Shown here: positions 1 to 8,211 of the stretch, in pieces
Numbering within the stretch: the stretch's first letter is position 1
Layout of the letters: every line of letters starts with the position of its first letter
Source of the DNA: Vibrio jasicida CAIM 1864 = LMG 25398
Lineage (GTDB): Bacteria; Pseudomonadota; Gammaproteobacteria; Enterobacterales; Vibrionaceae
Direction: 5' to 3'
DNA: 64,000 bases
Assembly (NCBI RefSeq): GCF_000400365.1
Contig: NZ_BAOG01000053.1
Location: forward strand, 186,001 to 250,000
Notes under the pieces: model-generated
What the model saw: only the letters and a program-made list of their open reading frames with translations
The model's database searches: none
Told to the model about the DNA's origin: nothing
Translations under genes and position numbers: made by a program

Positions 1-579
1 CGATTTAACTTTGAAAAGGCTCAGCCGCTAATGTGGTTAGATTGGCTAGCAAACCTACCTTTGGTCATGTTGTTCGTGTTGAGCTTCTTCCCTGTGACGT
101 TTGCGGAACTTGGTCAGCCACTTATGTTGTTTGCCGGTGTGGCGCAGTTGGTTCGATTCCTGCGCTGGAAGCCTTGGCTGACACTTAGCGAGCCGTTGGT
201 GTGGTCTTTACATGCAGCTTACTTGTGCTTGCCTTTGAGTCTGATTCTACGTGGTAGTTGGGATAATGCGTTTGCTAATCATAACTTGATTCACCTATTT
301 GCTATCGGAGCATTAGGAGGCTTGATCTTAGCAATGATTTCTCGAGTGACCATGGGGCACACCGGTCGCATGATTTACAAAGGCCCAAACATGAGTATCG
401 CTTTTGCTGCCGTGATTGGCGCGGCTTTAGCAAGAAGCTTAGGCGTGATTTTTGACCCTGCAAACATGCTACTTTGGATTGATGTCAGTGCCGCCTTGTG
501 GATTCTGGCTTTCGGTATGTTCGTATGGCGATTCGGAATGATGCTGTTGAAACCAAGAGTGGATGGTCATCCCGGATAA
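1..579 (+). CDS. nnrS: NnrS family protein, C-terminal part (5' end outside window)
   Basis: The open frame runs in from the left edge, so the true start is outside the window; about 192 residues remain. The visible part is a polytopic membrane protein with roughly five hydrophobic segments. Its motif ISRVTMGHTGR, followed by a short loop and more membrane segments, is typical of NnrS, a heme- and copper-containing membrane protein linked to nitric oxide stress. A strong intrinsic terminator follows 23 bases after the stop. The call rests on recognising the C-terminal sequence; the N-terminal half cannot be judged here. Confidence 0.8.
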   Translation, partial: RFNFEKAQPLMWLDWLANLPLVMLFVLSFFPVTFAELGQPLMLFAGVAQLVRFLRWKPWLTLSEPLVWSLHAAYLCLPLSLILRGSWDNAFANHNLIHLFAIGALGGLILAMISRVTMGHTGRMIYKGPNMSIAFAAVIGAALARSLGVIFDPANMLLWIDVSAALWILAFGMFVWRFGMMLLKPRVDGHPG

Positions 580-602
580 TCACAGTTCAGAATTGATAAA
601 AG

Positions 603-636
603 AAGGGCTCAACCAATGGTATGAGCCCTTTTTATT
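603..636 (+). terminator. intrinsic terminator after nnrS
   Basis: The 8-bp stem AAGGGCTC/GAGCCCTT is followed by a T-rich run. It closes the nnrS transcript, so any transcript ending further downstream must start independently. Confidence 0.85.
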
Positions 637-725
637 TGAGCTTGCTTCCGCAAATGACCCACAATTAGTAAGGTAATTGTTAAGAATGTGAAAAACGTTG
701 AATTCTATAGTGGGATTTGAGCGTG

Positions 726-880
726 CTAGAAGGTGCGGACTCCGCTACTCTGTAGATGTTATTACTCGTATGCACACGAGTGATTAACTAGCCAATTGAC
801 GTTTAAGACCCATAGGAGTCTCTCGTGTAATTACATGGCCGCTTAGTTCTATCCCTCCGTGGAACTAAGCGGCGTTTTTC
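726..880 (+). ncRNA. candidate small RNA with Qrr-like core and strong terminator
   Basis: This stretch lies between the nnrS terminator and the convergent mltC-like gene, has no plausible ORF, and ends in its own intrinsic terminator at 838-879. It contains a small hairpin GCGG-ACT-CCGC (about 734-744), a hairpin ACTCGT/ACGAGT (764-769 with 776-781), then CTAGCCAATTGACGTT at 788-803. From memory, the quorum-sensing Qrr RNAs of vibrios carry CTAGCCAACTGACGTT right after their 5' hairpin, which is one mismatch in 16. The 5' end is not fixed. No clear sigma-70 promoter is seen. A GG/GC pair with sigma-54 spacing exists at 713-714 and 725-726, but the match is weak. Confidence 0.55.
838..879 (+). 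terminator. terminator of the candidate sRNA
   Basis: A perfect 12-bp stem GCCGCTTAGTTC/GAACTAAGCGGC is followed by TTTTT on the plus strand. The minus-strand flank has no T run, so it is not the terminator of the convergent gene. Confidence 0.9.
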
Positions 881-899
881 GTTCTGTGGCTAGATAAAA

Positions 900-2012
900 T
901 TAGATATTCCCTTCGCTAAAGTCTTTCTGGAAATACAGCACCTTTTGCAAGTAGCGTCTTGCTTCCCCTTTTGGATGTTGAGTGGTTAACGCATCATAAA
1001 CCTGAGTCGGGTTAAGGCTGTTAAGCTCATTCATCGCGCGTTTTCGGTCACTATTGAAGGTAGAAAGCACGCCGCCAGTACCGCCGTTATAGGCGGAAAT
1101 CATACTAAAATGCTTCGAGGTAGGGTGTTTCACATCGCGAAGATAACGGTTCTTCAAGATGTAGAAGTACGCCGCGCCTGTATCAATGTTATTGGCAGGA
1201 TCGAACAAGTACTCTTTGGTTGGAATGCCCGGTTTGTTTTTCACCAAATTAAACACATCTGCCCCCGCTGTTTTGGGGATCACTTGCATCAAGCCGTAAG
1301 CACCGGCATGAGAAACCGCATAAGGATTAAAGCTACTTTCGGTTTTGATCACGGCAAAGATAAGGTCTTCTGGCAATCCATACCGTTTAGCAGCATCGCG
1401 AATCAAGCCTGCATATTGATACTCACGTTGCTCTAGGTGATCTTTCACCATATTGATTTCGACATAGTAAGCACTGCCGCGTTTGATGGCTTTCTTTTGT
1501 AGCTTATTCTCGATCAGGTAATCCGAATAACGGTTAGCACGCCATTCCCACTCTATTGGTTTACCATCTTGATCAAGCACTTGGCCAAGCAAGAAGGGTT
1601 TTCCACGCAGAGCCGCTTCTTTGTCACTAAACAATTCTGCATGAGCTGGATCGGCAGGCATGAGCAGAGTTTGAACGATGGCTTTTTGCAGCTTCTCCGT
1701 TGGGTGGTACTGAGAAATTGTCGAAACATAAATCTTACCCGTCTCGAAGTCGATGTGTGCTCGGGTGTTGTAACTGTCAAGGTACTTCACGTAACGGTGT
1801 TTGCCTGCTTCAACGAACTCATCTTCACCCCAGCGATCTTTGGCTTTTTGAGCGATGTAAGCCAGTAACTGTTTGATGTTGTCTTCGTTCGATGCGCTTG
1901 GCGGCTTTACATAAGGAGGAACGTAGTCATCACATGCGCATGGTGGTGTTTCTTCAGGAGCGACAGAACAACCACCGAGAAGGAGTAAGCTCAGGATTAG
2001 CGATTTCTTCAT
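900..2012 (-). CDS. mltC: Membrane-bound lytic murein transglycosylase, MltC family
   Basis: The 370-residue lipoprotein opens with a signal peptide and lipobox LLLGGC (mature Cys15), so it is probably outer-membrane anchored. An N-terminal MltC-type domain (about 40-185) precedes a C-terminal SLT domain (about 200-365). Visible SLT motifs are the catalytic-glutamate motif KTESSFNP, the GLMQVIP box and the SAYNGG motif. It cleaves peptidoglycan with 1,6-anhydro product formation. In E. coli and, to my recollection, vibrios mltC sits beside mutY-yggX. This copy does not, so it may be a paralogue, and the gene symbol means family membership only. Confidence 0.85.
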   Translation of the reverse strand: MKKSLILSLLLLGGCSVAPEETPPCACDDYVPPYVKPPSASNEDNIKQLLAYIAQKAKDRWGEDEFVEAGKHRYVKYLDSYNTRAHIDFETGKIYVSTISQYHPTEKLQKAIVQTLLMPADPAHAELFSDKEAALRGKPFLLGQVLDQDGKPIEWEWRANRYSDYLIENKLQKKAIKRGSAYYVEINMVKDHLEQREYQYAGLIRDAAKRYGLPEDLIFAVIKTESSFNPYAVSHAGAYGLMQVIPKTAGADVFNLVKNKPGIPTKEYLFDPANNIDTGAAYFYILKNRYLRDVKHPTSKHFSMISAYNGGTGGVLSTFNSDRKRAMNELNSLNPTQVYDALTTQHPKGEARRYLQKVLYFQKDFSEGNI

Positions 2013-2140
2013 CGGATACCGATTAAATTAGAGGTGAGGGCAATTGCCGACTGAAGAAAATAATAAGTAAGAGTGCTAATCGCCTGAAATTAAAACTTTT
2101 TGTGCTTTCGATAGAAGCGTTTGATGCTGAGTATTCACCG

Positions 2141-2172
2141 GAAAAAGAAAAAGCCTGCGGGGTGCAGGCTTT
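2141..2172 (-). terminator. terminator after glpD
   Basis: The stem AGCCTGC/GCAGGCT is followed on the minus strand by a T-rich tract (A-rich on plus at 2142-2151). It lies 20 bases past the glpD stop. Confidence 0.8.
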
Positions 2173-2190
2173 GTATTAGGAGAGTCCAAT

Positions 2191-3750
2191 TTAACTTACT
2201 TGTGAGAGGCTAACGACTTTCTGTTGCAGCTTCTCTTTTAGATATTCTGCCAGTGCGATTTTCTCCTCTTCGTTCATGTATAAACCAAGTTTCGTGCGAC
2301 GCCATAAGATGTCTTCATCGGTTAGCGCCATTTCGTGATTCATCAAGTAATCAATTTCGCGTTGATATACGCCGCTTGCTTGCTCTGAGAAGCAATGACC
2401 AAGATCTTCTACGCTGCTAGTGTCTTCCATTAGGTCCCAAGTTTGTGTACCAAACTGAGTCACATAGCGCAGCAACATCGCTTCTGATGCCCATGAGTAT
2501 TTCGCATGAATCATCTTCGCCAATTGCTCACGGCTACAACTGAAGTTACCGCCAGGAAGGGTTTGGTTTGCTGTCCAATCTTTACCCATTTCAGGTAGGA
2601 ATGGGGCAAGTTTCTTCATTGCTGCTTCACCAAGCTTACGGTAAGTCGTGAGCTTGCCACCGAACACTGAAAGTAAAGGTGCGTGGTCGTATTCCGCGTC
2701 CAGTTCTAGTGTGTAGTCACGTGTGATCGCTTGCGGTGAGTCAGACTCATCATCACACAACGGACGTACACCACTGTAAGTCCATACCACATCTTCGCGG
2801 TTTAGCTGGTGGACAAAGTGTTGGTTAACGATATCGATCAAGTAATCGACTTCATCTTCGGAGATCGCGACTTCACGCGGATCGCCTTTGTATTCCACAT
2901 CTGTGGTACCAATGATCGAGAACTTATCTAAGTAAGGGATCATAAATACGATGCGGTTATCTTTGTTTTGTAGGATGTAGGCTTGCGGCTCGTTGTGGAT
3001 ACGAGGAACAACGATGTGCGAGCCTTTTATCAAACGAATGTTGCGAGGGGAGGTTTGCTCTAATCCTTCATCAAAGAACTGTTTCACCCATGGGCCTGCA
3101 GCGTTAACCAGAGCTTTCGCTTTGCGTTCGAAACGTTGGTCTGTGGTGACGTCGTGAATAGTGACATGCCAAATGCCGCCTTCACGGTGTGCTTTTTCTA
3201 CGCGACAGTAGTTGCGAACTTCTGCGTTATTCTCTTTTGCAGCCAGAACGTTCAACAACACCAAGCGTGCGTCATCTACCCAACAATCTGAGTATTCGAA
3301 ACCGGTTTTCATTTCAGGTTTTAGTAGACCTGATTTTGCTAGGTTGACGGTTTTGCTGCTTGGAAGAGTGGTTCGTTTACCCAAGTTATCGTAAAGGAAC
3401 AGGCCACAGCGGATCATCCAAGCTGGGCGTAAAAATGGACGATGAGGTAAACGGAAGCGCATTGGCAGAGCCACATGAGGCGCTTTACGTAAGATCACTT
3501 CACGCTCAGCGAGCGCTTCCGAAACCAAACGAAACTCATAGTGTTCAAGGTAACGTAATCCACCGTGGATCAGTTTTGAACTTGCAGAAGAGGTTGCCGA
3601 TGCGAAGTCGTTAGCTTCGTACAAACCGACGCTTAAACCACGGCCAGCAGCATCTGCAGCAATACCTGCCCCGTTAATGCCGCCGCCGATCACGATCATG
3701 TCTAGAGTAGGGGATGAATTCGTCGTGGAAGCATTTTGTTGGATACTCAT
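2191..3750 (-). CDS. glpD: Aerobic glycerol-3-phosphate dehydrogenase
   Basis: The 519-residue flavoprotein oxidises sn-glycerol 3-phosphate to dihydroxyacetone phosphate at the inner membrane face and passes electrons to quinone. An N-terminal Rossmann FAD motif VIGGGINGAGIA (about residues 20-31) is followed by the DAO family segment LIHGGLRYLE and a C-terminal GlpD domain. Length matches the family (about 500). A ligand operator-like pair of direct repeats lies upstream. It is a single-gene unit: it has its own terminator and is separated from glpR by another terminator. Confidence 0.97.
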   Translation of the reverse strand: MSIQQNASTTNSSPTLDMIVIGGGINGAGIAADAAGRGLSVGLYEANDFASATSSASSKLIHGGLRYLEHYEFRLVSEALAEREVILRKAPHVALPMRFRLPHRPFLRPAWMIRCGLFLYDNLGKRTTLPSSKTVNLAKSGLLKPEMKTGFEYSDCWVDDARLVLLNVLAAKENNAEVRNYCRVEKAHREGGIWHVTIHDVTTDQRFERKAKALVNAAGPWVKQFFDEGLEQTSPRNIRLIKGSHIVVPRIHNEPQAYILQNKDNRIVFMIPYLDKFSIIGTTDVEYKGDPREVAISEDEVDYLIDIVNQHFVHQLNREDVVWTYSGVRPLCDDESDSPQAITRDYTLELDAEYDHAPLLSVFGGKLTTYRKLGEAAMKKLAPFLPEMGKDWTANQTLPGGNFSCSREQLAKMIHAKYSWASEAMLLRYVTQFGTQTWDLMEDTSSVEDLGHCFSEQASGVYQREIDYLMNHEMALTDEDILWRRTKLGLYMNEEEKIALAEYLKEKLQQKVVSLSQVS

Positions 3751-3810
3751 AAATTTGACCTCTTGGTGAGCGAACGAGCATTTTAGAATATGATTTTATC
3801 CTAGCTTAGG

Positions 3811-3848
3811 TTTCGTTTGTGGTCATTATTTATTTTCGTTTGTGAGCG
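3811..3848 (-). promoter_or_regulatory. putative GlpR operator region of glpD
   Basis: Two direct copies of TTTCGTTTGTG (3811-3821 and 3834-3844, 23 bp apart on plus) lie 61-98 bp upstream of glpD. A third related half, GCGAACGAGC, lies at about 3771-3780. Similar TTCGTTTG elements occur before glpF and glpT. GlpR of E. coli recognises TTCG-containing half-sites, so assigning these to GlpR is an inference. Confidence 0.45.
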
Positions 3849-3867
3849 TTTTGTGTGATTTGGGCAC

Positions 3868-3899
3868 AAAAAAACCTCTGCCTAATTAAGACAGAGGTC
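3868..3899 (-). terminator. terminator after glpR
   Basis: The stem ACCTCTG/CAGAGGT is followed by a run of T on the minus strand. It lies 30 bases beyond the glpR stop and separates glpR from glpD. Confidence 0.85.
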
Positions 3900-3929
3900 A
3901 TTTATGCGCGTAAATAGTGAGTGTAAACG

Positions 3930-4721
3930 CTATTCGGTTATGGCTCTTTCCATTTGCGTATCAACCACTTCGAGCGGAACTGCTGCTTCTTTTAGAATCG
4001 CGAGAATCTCTTCTGGTGGTTGTTTGTTGGTAAATACCATGTTCAATTGCGCGATATTGCCCAGTTTCACCATCGCATTACGACCAAACTTCGAATGGTC
4101 AACCGCAAGGAAAACGCTGCGGCTGTTATCGATAATCGCCTGTTTAACGCGAACTTCGTGGTAATCAAAGTCCAGCAGTGAGCCATCAAAATCGATACCA
4201 CTGATACCCAAAATGCCAAAATCAAGGCGGAATTGCTTGACGAAATCGAGCGTCGCTTCTCCAACAATGCCGCCGTCACGGTTGCGAACTTCACCGCCCG
4301 CCAAAATCACTTTGATTTCTGGGTTTGGTAACAGAATGGTGGCAACATTAATATTGTTGGTCACCACGCGAAGCTGTTTGTGATTTTTATTGAGCGCACG
4401 AGCAACCGATTCTGGTGTCGTTCCGATATCAATAAACAGAGTTGCGCCATCGGGAATATGTTTAACCAACTCGTCAGCAATTACGTCCTTTTCGTTGAAG
4501 TTAAGTGCTTTGCGCGTGTTGTAGGAGGTATTCTCTGAACTAAGCGGAATCGTTGCGCCACCATGATATCGGCGTATTTTGTTTTCATCTGCTAGGTCGT
4601 TGAGATCGCGACGAATAGTTTGAGGGCTGACATTAAATTTTTCTACTAGCTCATCCGTGCTGACATAGCCTTGTTTTTTCACCAACTCAACAATCTGTTG
4701 GTGTCTTGGTATTTGCTTCAC
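3930..4721 (-). CDS. glpR: Glycerol-3-phosphate regulon repressor GlpR (DeoR family)
   Basis: The 263-residue protein has an N-terminal DeoR winged helix-turn-helix (about 5-58, with the family motif VSPQTIRRDLNDL) and a C-terminal sugar-phosphate sensor domain (about 75-235, with IDIGTTPE). GlpR represses glp genes until glycerol 3-phosphate binds. It sits between glpD and glpFK on the same strand, which supports its role as the local regulator. It is closely followed by its own terminator. Confidence 0.93.
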   Translation of the reverse strand: MKQIPRHQQIVELVKKQGYVSTDELVEKFNVSPQTIRRDLNDLADENKIRRYHGGATIPLSSENTSYNTRKALNFNEKDVIADELVKHIPDGATLFIDIGTTPESVARALNKNHKQLRVVTNNINVATILLPNPEIKVILAGGEVRNRDGGIVGEATLDFVKQFRLDFGILGISGIDFDGSLLDFDYHEVRVKQAIIDNSRSVFLAVDHSKFGRNAMVKLGNIAQLNMVFTNKQPPEEILAILKEAAVPLEVVDTQMERAITE

Positions 4722-4845
4722 TTAGCACTCCCTTGTGCACTGGTAATCGCCAATGCTTCAAATTCGAATATAGAAACTCGCTCTATTGTGCTCGAATTGG
4801 CGCATTGTGAGAAGTCGTGGGAATAGGGAATCCGCGATCGAACGC

Positions 4846-4874
4846 AAAAAAAGAGCGCCAACTCGGCGCTCTTT
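4846..4874 (-). terminator. terminator after glpFK
   Basis: The stem AGAGCGCC/GGCGCTCT has a five-base loop and a T run on the minus strand. It lies 38 bases past the glpK stop. The same AAAGAGCGCC stem recurs after the yggN-family gene at 60545. Confidence 0.85.
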
Positions 4875-4911
4875 ACGATTAATCAGGGGGAAACTAATCG
4901 TTTATCAGAAA

Positions 4912-6429
4912 TTAATCGTCTTCGTCGTGAAGCTCAGACCAGGTTTGAGCACACTTAACTGCGCGCTTCCAACCTTTGTAACGACGGTTACGTTTCTCTT
5001 CATCATCGTGTGGTTCGAATGTGCGATCGAGCACTGCTTTGTCTTGCAGTTCATCAATGCTATCCCAGAAACCAACCGCTAGACCAGCTAGGTAGGCTGC
5101 ACCCAAAGCGGTCACTTCGGTCACTTGAGGACGATGAACTTCGGTATTAAGAACATCAGATTGGAACTGCATCAGGAAGTTGTTCGCCACTGCGCCGCCA
5201 TCCACACGAAGATTCGCGAGTTTAATGCCCGAGTCTGCTTGCATTGCGTCTAGCACATCACGAGTTTGGTAAGCGATACCTTCCAAAGTTGCACGGATAA
5301 TGTGGTTAGAGTTTACGCCACGAGTTAGACCGACAATCGTACCGCGAGCGTAAGCATCCCAATATGGTGCGCCCAGACCAGTAAACGCAGGTACAACGTA
5401 AACACCATTTGAAGTATCTACTTTGGTCGCAAAGTATTCTGAATCTTCAGCACCAGCCAGAATCTTCATTTCGTCACGTAGCCATTGAATTGAAGCACCA
5501 CCCATGAATACTGCACCTTCAAGGGCGTAAGCTGGTTCACCTTTTGGACCACATGCTAGCGTAGTCAGCAGGCCATTTTTCGATGTGACCTTCTCTTGAC
5601 CTGTGTTCATCAACAAGAAACAACCTGTACCGTAGGTGTTCTTCGCTTGGCCAGCTTCAACACACATCTGACCGTAAAGCGCGGCTTGTTGGTCACCTGC
5701 AATACCCGCGATTGGGATGCGAGTACCGCCTTTACCACCAATGTTAGTTTGACCGTAGATTTCTGATGAGCGTTTGACTTCTGGCATCATCGACACTGGA
5801 ATACCTAATTCATCCAGCATTTTCTGATCCCAGCATAGGTCGTTAATGTTGAAAAGCATAGTGCGCGAAGCGTTGGTGTAATCGGTTACGTGAACGCGGC
5901 CTTGTGTCATTTTCCAAACCAGCCAAGTATCCACTGTACCGAATAACAACTTGCCCGCTTCCGCTTCTTCACGCGCGCCTTCAACGTTATCTAGAATCCA
6001 CTTCACTTTTGTGCCAGAGAAGTAAGGGTCTAAAACCAGACCTGTATTGTCGCGAACGTAATCTTCTAGTCCGCGCGCTTTTAATTCTTCACAAATATCG
6101 GCAGTACGGCGACATTGCCACACGATCGCGTTGTAAACCGGCTTGCCTGTTTCTTTGTTCCATACAATTGTGGTTTCACGTTGGTTGGTAATACCGATAC
6201 CAACAAGTTGGTCGCTACGGATACCGGTTTTTGCAAGTGCTTCAACCAAAGTAGAGCTTTGAGTTGCCCAGATTTCCATTGGGTCATGTTCAACCCAACC
6301 AGCCTCTGGATAAATCTGAGTAAATTCTCGCTGAGCGACGCTTACGATATTCGCGTCATGATCCAGAATGACAGCACGAGAGCTTGTCGTGCCTTGGTCT
6401 AGGGCAACAATGTATTTTTGCTCAGTCAT
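4912..6429 (-). CDS. glpK: Glycerol kinase
   Basis: The 505-residue FGGY-family kinase phosphorylates glycerol to sn-glycerol 3-phosphate in the cytoplasm. The N-terminal phosphate-binding motif ALDQGTTSSRAV (about 10-21), the substrate region with GWVEHDP, and the C-terminal FGGY signature VDGGAVANNFLMQ are all present. Length matches E. coli GlpK (502). It lies 58 bases after glpF on the same strand with no terminator between, so the two form a glpFK operon in which glycerol is trapped as it enters. Confidence 0.97.
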   Translation of the reverse strand: MTEQKYIVALDQGTTSSRAVILDHDANIVSVAQREFTQIYPEAGWVEHDPMEIWATQSSTLVEALAKTGIRSDQLVGIGITNQRETTIVWNKETGKPVYNAIVWQCRRTADICEELKARGLEDYVRDNTGLVLDPYFSGTKVKWILDNVEGAREEAEAGKLLFGTVDTWLVWKMTQGRVHVTDYTNASRTMLFNINDLCWDQKMLDELGIPVSMMPEVKRSSEIYGQTNIGGKGGTRIPIAGIAGDQQAALYGQMCVEAGQAKNTYGTGCFLLMNTGQEKVTSKNGLLTTLACGPKGEPAYALEGAVFMGGASIQWLRDEMKILAGAEDSEYFATKVDTSNGVYVVPAFTGLGAPYWDAYARGTIVGLTRGVNSNHIIRATLEGIAYQTRDVLDAMQADSGIKLANLRVDGGAVANNFLMQFQSDVLNTEVHRPQVTEVTALGAAYLAGLAVGFWDSIDELQDKAVLDRTFEPHDDEEKRNRRYKGWKRAVKCAQTWSELHDEDD

Positions 6430-6487
6430 GGTAAGAATCCTTTTGTTTCGTTATTTATATTTTAGTAAATGTTCGAATGAGTTGGTT

Positions 6488-7342
6488 TTAAGCTTGAGCT
6501 TGTTCTGCTTCTTCTTCGGTCTCGCACTGGTTAGGGATAGTACAGCCATGACCTTGTTGTGGCAGATATGCAGCAATCGCTTTCGGGTACAACCAACCAC
6601 CGAAGCAAGCACCTGCGATAGGAGCAAGAATTGGAACAATAAAGTATGGGATTTCACGCGCACCGGTCAGTGCGTAATCCCAGCCGGCAAAGTAAGCAAA
6701 CAGTTTAGGGCCGAAGTCACGAGCAGGGTTCATCGCAAAGCCAGTCAGTGGGCCTAAAGAACCACCGATAACCGCAATGAGAATACCGATAAGTAATGGG
6801 TTCATAGCGCCGCGAGGTGCACCGTTGTTCTCATCACCAAGAGCAAGAATGGCAAACATTAGCACTGCAGTAATCACGAATTCCACAGCAAAAGCGCCAA
6901 AGAAAGAGAGAGAAGCGTGTGGGTAAGTCGAGAAAATACCTGCTGTTGCTAATGCGTCTTGGCTGCTACGAACGAAATTGTGTGCGATTTCGTAATCAGT
7001 AAATAGGTTGCTGTACAAGCTGTAAACCAAAGCGGCAGAGCAAAATGCACCGAGCATTTGCGCAATGATATAAGGCACCACTTTCGCCTTATCGAATCCA
7101 TGGAACATCGCCAGCGCGATGGTAACTGCAGGGTTGATGTGTGCACCGGATACGCCCGCAGTACAGTAAATTGCAATGGCGACGCCAAAGCCCCATACAA
7201 TACTGATTTCCCATTGACCAAATTGAGCTCCGGTCAAAACGAGTGCAGCAACACAGCCTACGCCAAAAAAGATAAGTAATCCGGTACCGATAAACTCGGC
7301 CAAACATTCTCCGAGCAGTGAGGGGTGTTTGTTCGTTGTCAT
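6488..7342 (-). CDS. glpF: Glycerol facilitator / aquaglyceroporin
   Basis: The 284-residue MIP-family channel admits glycerol through the inner membrane. Both half-helix signatures are visible: HINPAVTIA (first NPA box) and MNPARDFGP (second). Asp after the second NPA (NPARD) is a mark of glycerol-conducting rather than pure water channels. Six membrane segments are expected and seen. It is the first gene of glpFK, with a long upstream region carrying palindromic TTCGTTTG-type elements. Confidence 0.95.
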   Translation of the reverse strand: MTTNKHPSLLGECLAEFIGTGLLIFFGVGCVAALVLTGAQFGQWEISIVWGFGVAIAIYCTAGVSGAHINPAVTIALAMFHGFDKAKVVPYIIAQMLGAFCSAALVYSLYSNLFTDYEIAHNFVRSSQDALATAGIFSTYPHASLSFFGAFAVEFVITAVLMFAILALGDENNGAPRGAMNPLLIGILIAVIGGSLGPLTGFAMNPARDFGPKLFAYFAGWDYALTGAREIPYFIVPILAPIAGACFGGWLYPKAIAAYLPQQGHGCTIPNQCETEEEAEQAQA

Positions 7343-7399
7343 GTTAAGAGTCCTTTAATATTTATGCTTATCTAGCACGGTTCTATTGTGCATATATAA

Positions 7400-7442
7400 A
7401 CGTTTGCGAAAACAAACGAGCGTTAAAAGTGATCGTTTGAGC
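7400..7442 (-). promoter_or_regulatory. putative GlpR operator of glpFK
   Basis: An inverted repeat CGTTTG-cgaaaa-CAAACG (7401-7418) and a further TCGTTTGAGC copy (7433-7442) lie 58-100 bp upstream of glpF. They resemble the repeats before glpD and glpT. The shared element suggests one regulator, most simply GlpR. Confidence 0.5.
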
Positions 7443-7587
7443 ATAAATTTGTTAATCAAACTCTTCGTTTTTGTTAATTGACGCATCTTTTGCTCAAAAA
7501 GGAAACTCGATAAAACGATTCAGAAGCTTCTACTTCTATTTTTCGGCCTAAAACTACCGATGTGAAAATCAATGCACAAACTGGTAA

Positions 7588-7725
7588 GAGGAGTTTTGTG
7601 AAGCTGCTTCGCGAATGGTGGGAAATTACTCAGATTACTGGTTGAAAACTACCCCTAAAGAGCTAGCTGACACTAATGATGATAAGGGGGAGGCTGATAT
7701 TGATGAGCTCGTTGCTCTGAGTTAA
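7588..7725 (+). pseudogene. coding-like fragment, possible small ORF or gene remnant
   Basis: An open frame after a TAA at 7585 ends at TAA 7723-7725. The ATG at 7615 would give 36 residues, rich in acidic residues toward the end (…TNDDKGEADIDELVAL). There is no ribosome site before that ATG. A GAGGAG does precede a GTG at 7598, but that GTG is in another frame and stops after 15 codons. I do not recognise the peptide. It may be the 3' remnant of a decayed gene, or chance. Confidence 0.25.
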
Positions 7726-7970
7726 ACCACCGTTAAGAATGAAGAAGTTTATTTGTGGTTGATACGACGTCTTTTACTAGAGATTTGTTTTGAATGCGCT
7801 TTGGGATTGGTTGGCTGATGTCGATGCTAATTGTTAACGAAGTGACATTGTTGCAACACATCATGCTGGTCTTTAATTACTTAAATAGTGTGTTTTATCT
7901 CTTCAACCTCTACCTTTTATCCATTTATGTGGTCATTTGAGCGCTTGGTTTACTTAAGATAGCGATGATT
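7726..7970. other. intergenic stretch without recognisable gene
   Basis: This AT-rich region lies between the small fragment and the glpT control region. I see no ORF with a ribosome site, no terminator and no strong repeat. It is part of the unusually long glpF-glpT divergent gap. Confidence 0.4.
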
Positions 7971-8168
7971 TTGTTCGTTTGCGCACTTCATGCTCTATAT
8001 AGACAGTAACGGAATGTGGGGGAAATGGAAGCACTGTCTAATTAAATACTTCTAGTCTACTGTATTTACTGAAATTTAATTCCTATGCAACATTTATCAC
8101 AGAAATAAAAATTGTATTTCATAAAATGCATTCACTTTCGAACGAAACTCCTTTTTGCTCGTTCGCGA
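7970..8168 (+). promoter_or_regulatory. putative glpT control region with GlpR-like sites
   Basis: TTGTTCGTTTGCGCAC at 7971-7986, TTTCGAACGAAA at 8136-8147 and GCTCGTTCGCG at 8158-8168 repeat the TTCGTTTG theme seen before glpD and glpF. They lie 44-240 bp upstream of the glpT start. Assignment to GlpR is inferred from the shared motif and gene content. Confidence 0.4.
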
Positions 8169-8211
8169 TTTATTACTCCCTACCATCGCTCACATAATTA
8201 ATGAGGTTCCT

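Noticed and set aside
3842..3868. CRP site near glpD (TGTGATTTGGGCACA)
   Set aside because: The half-sites are one base too close compared with TGTGA-N6-TCACA.
7598..7645. GTG start with GAGGAG ribosome site
   Set aside because: The frame stops after 15 codons at a TGA. Read-through as selenocysteine was considered but there is no supporting structure, and the following codons soon hit another stop.
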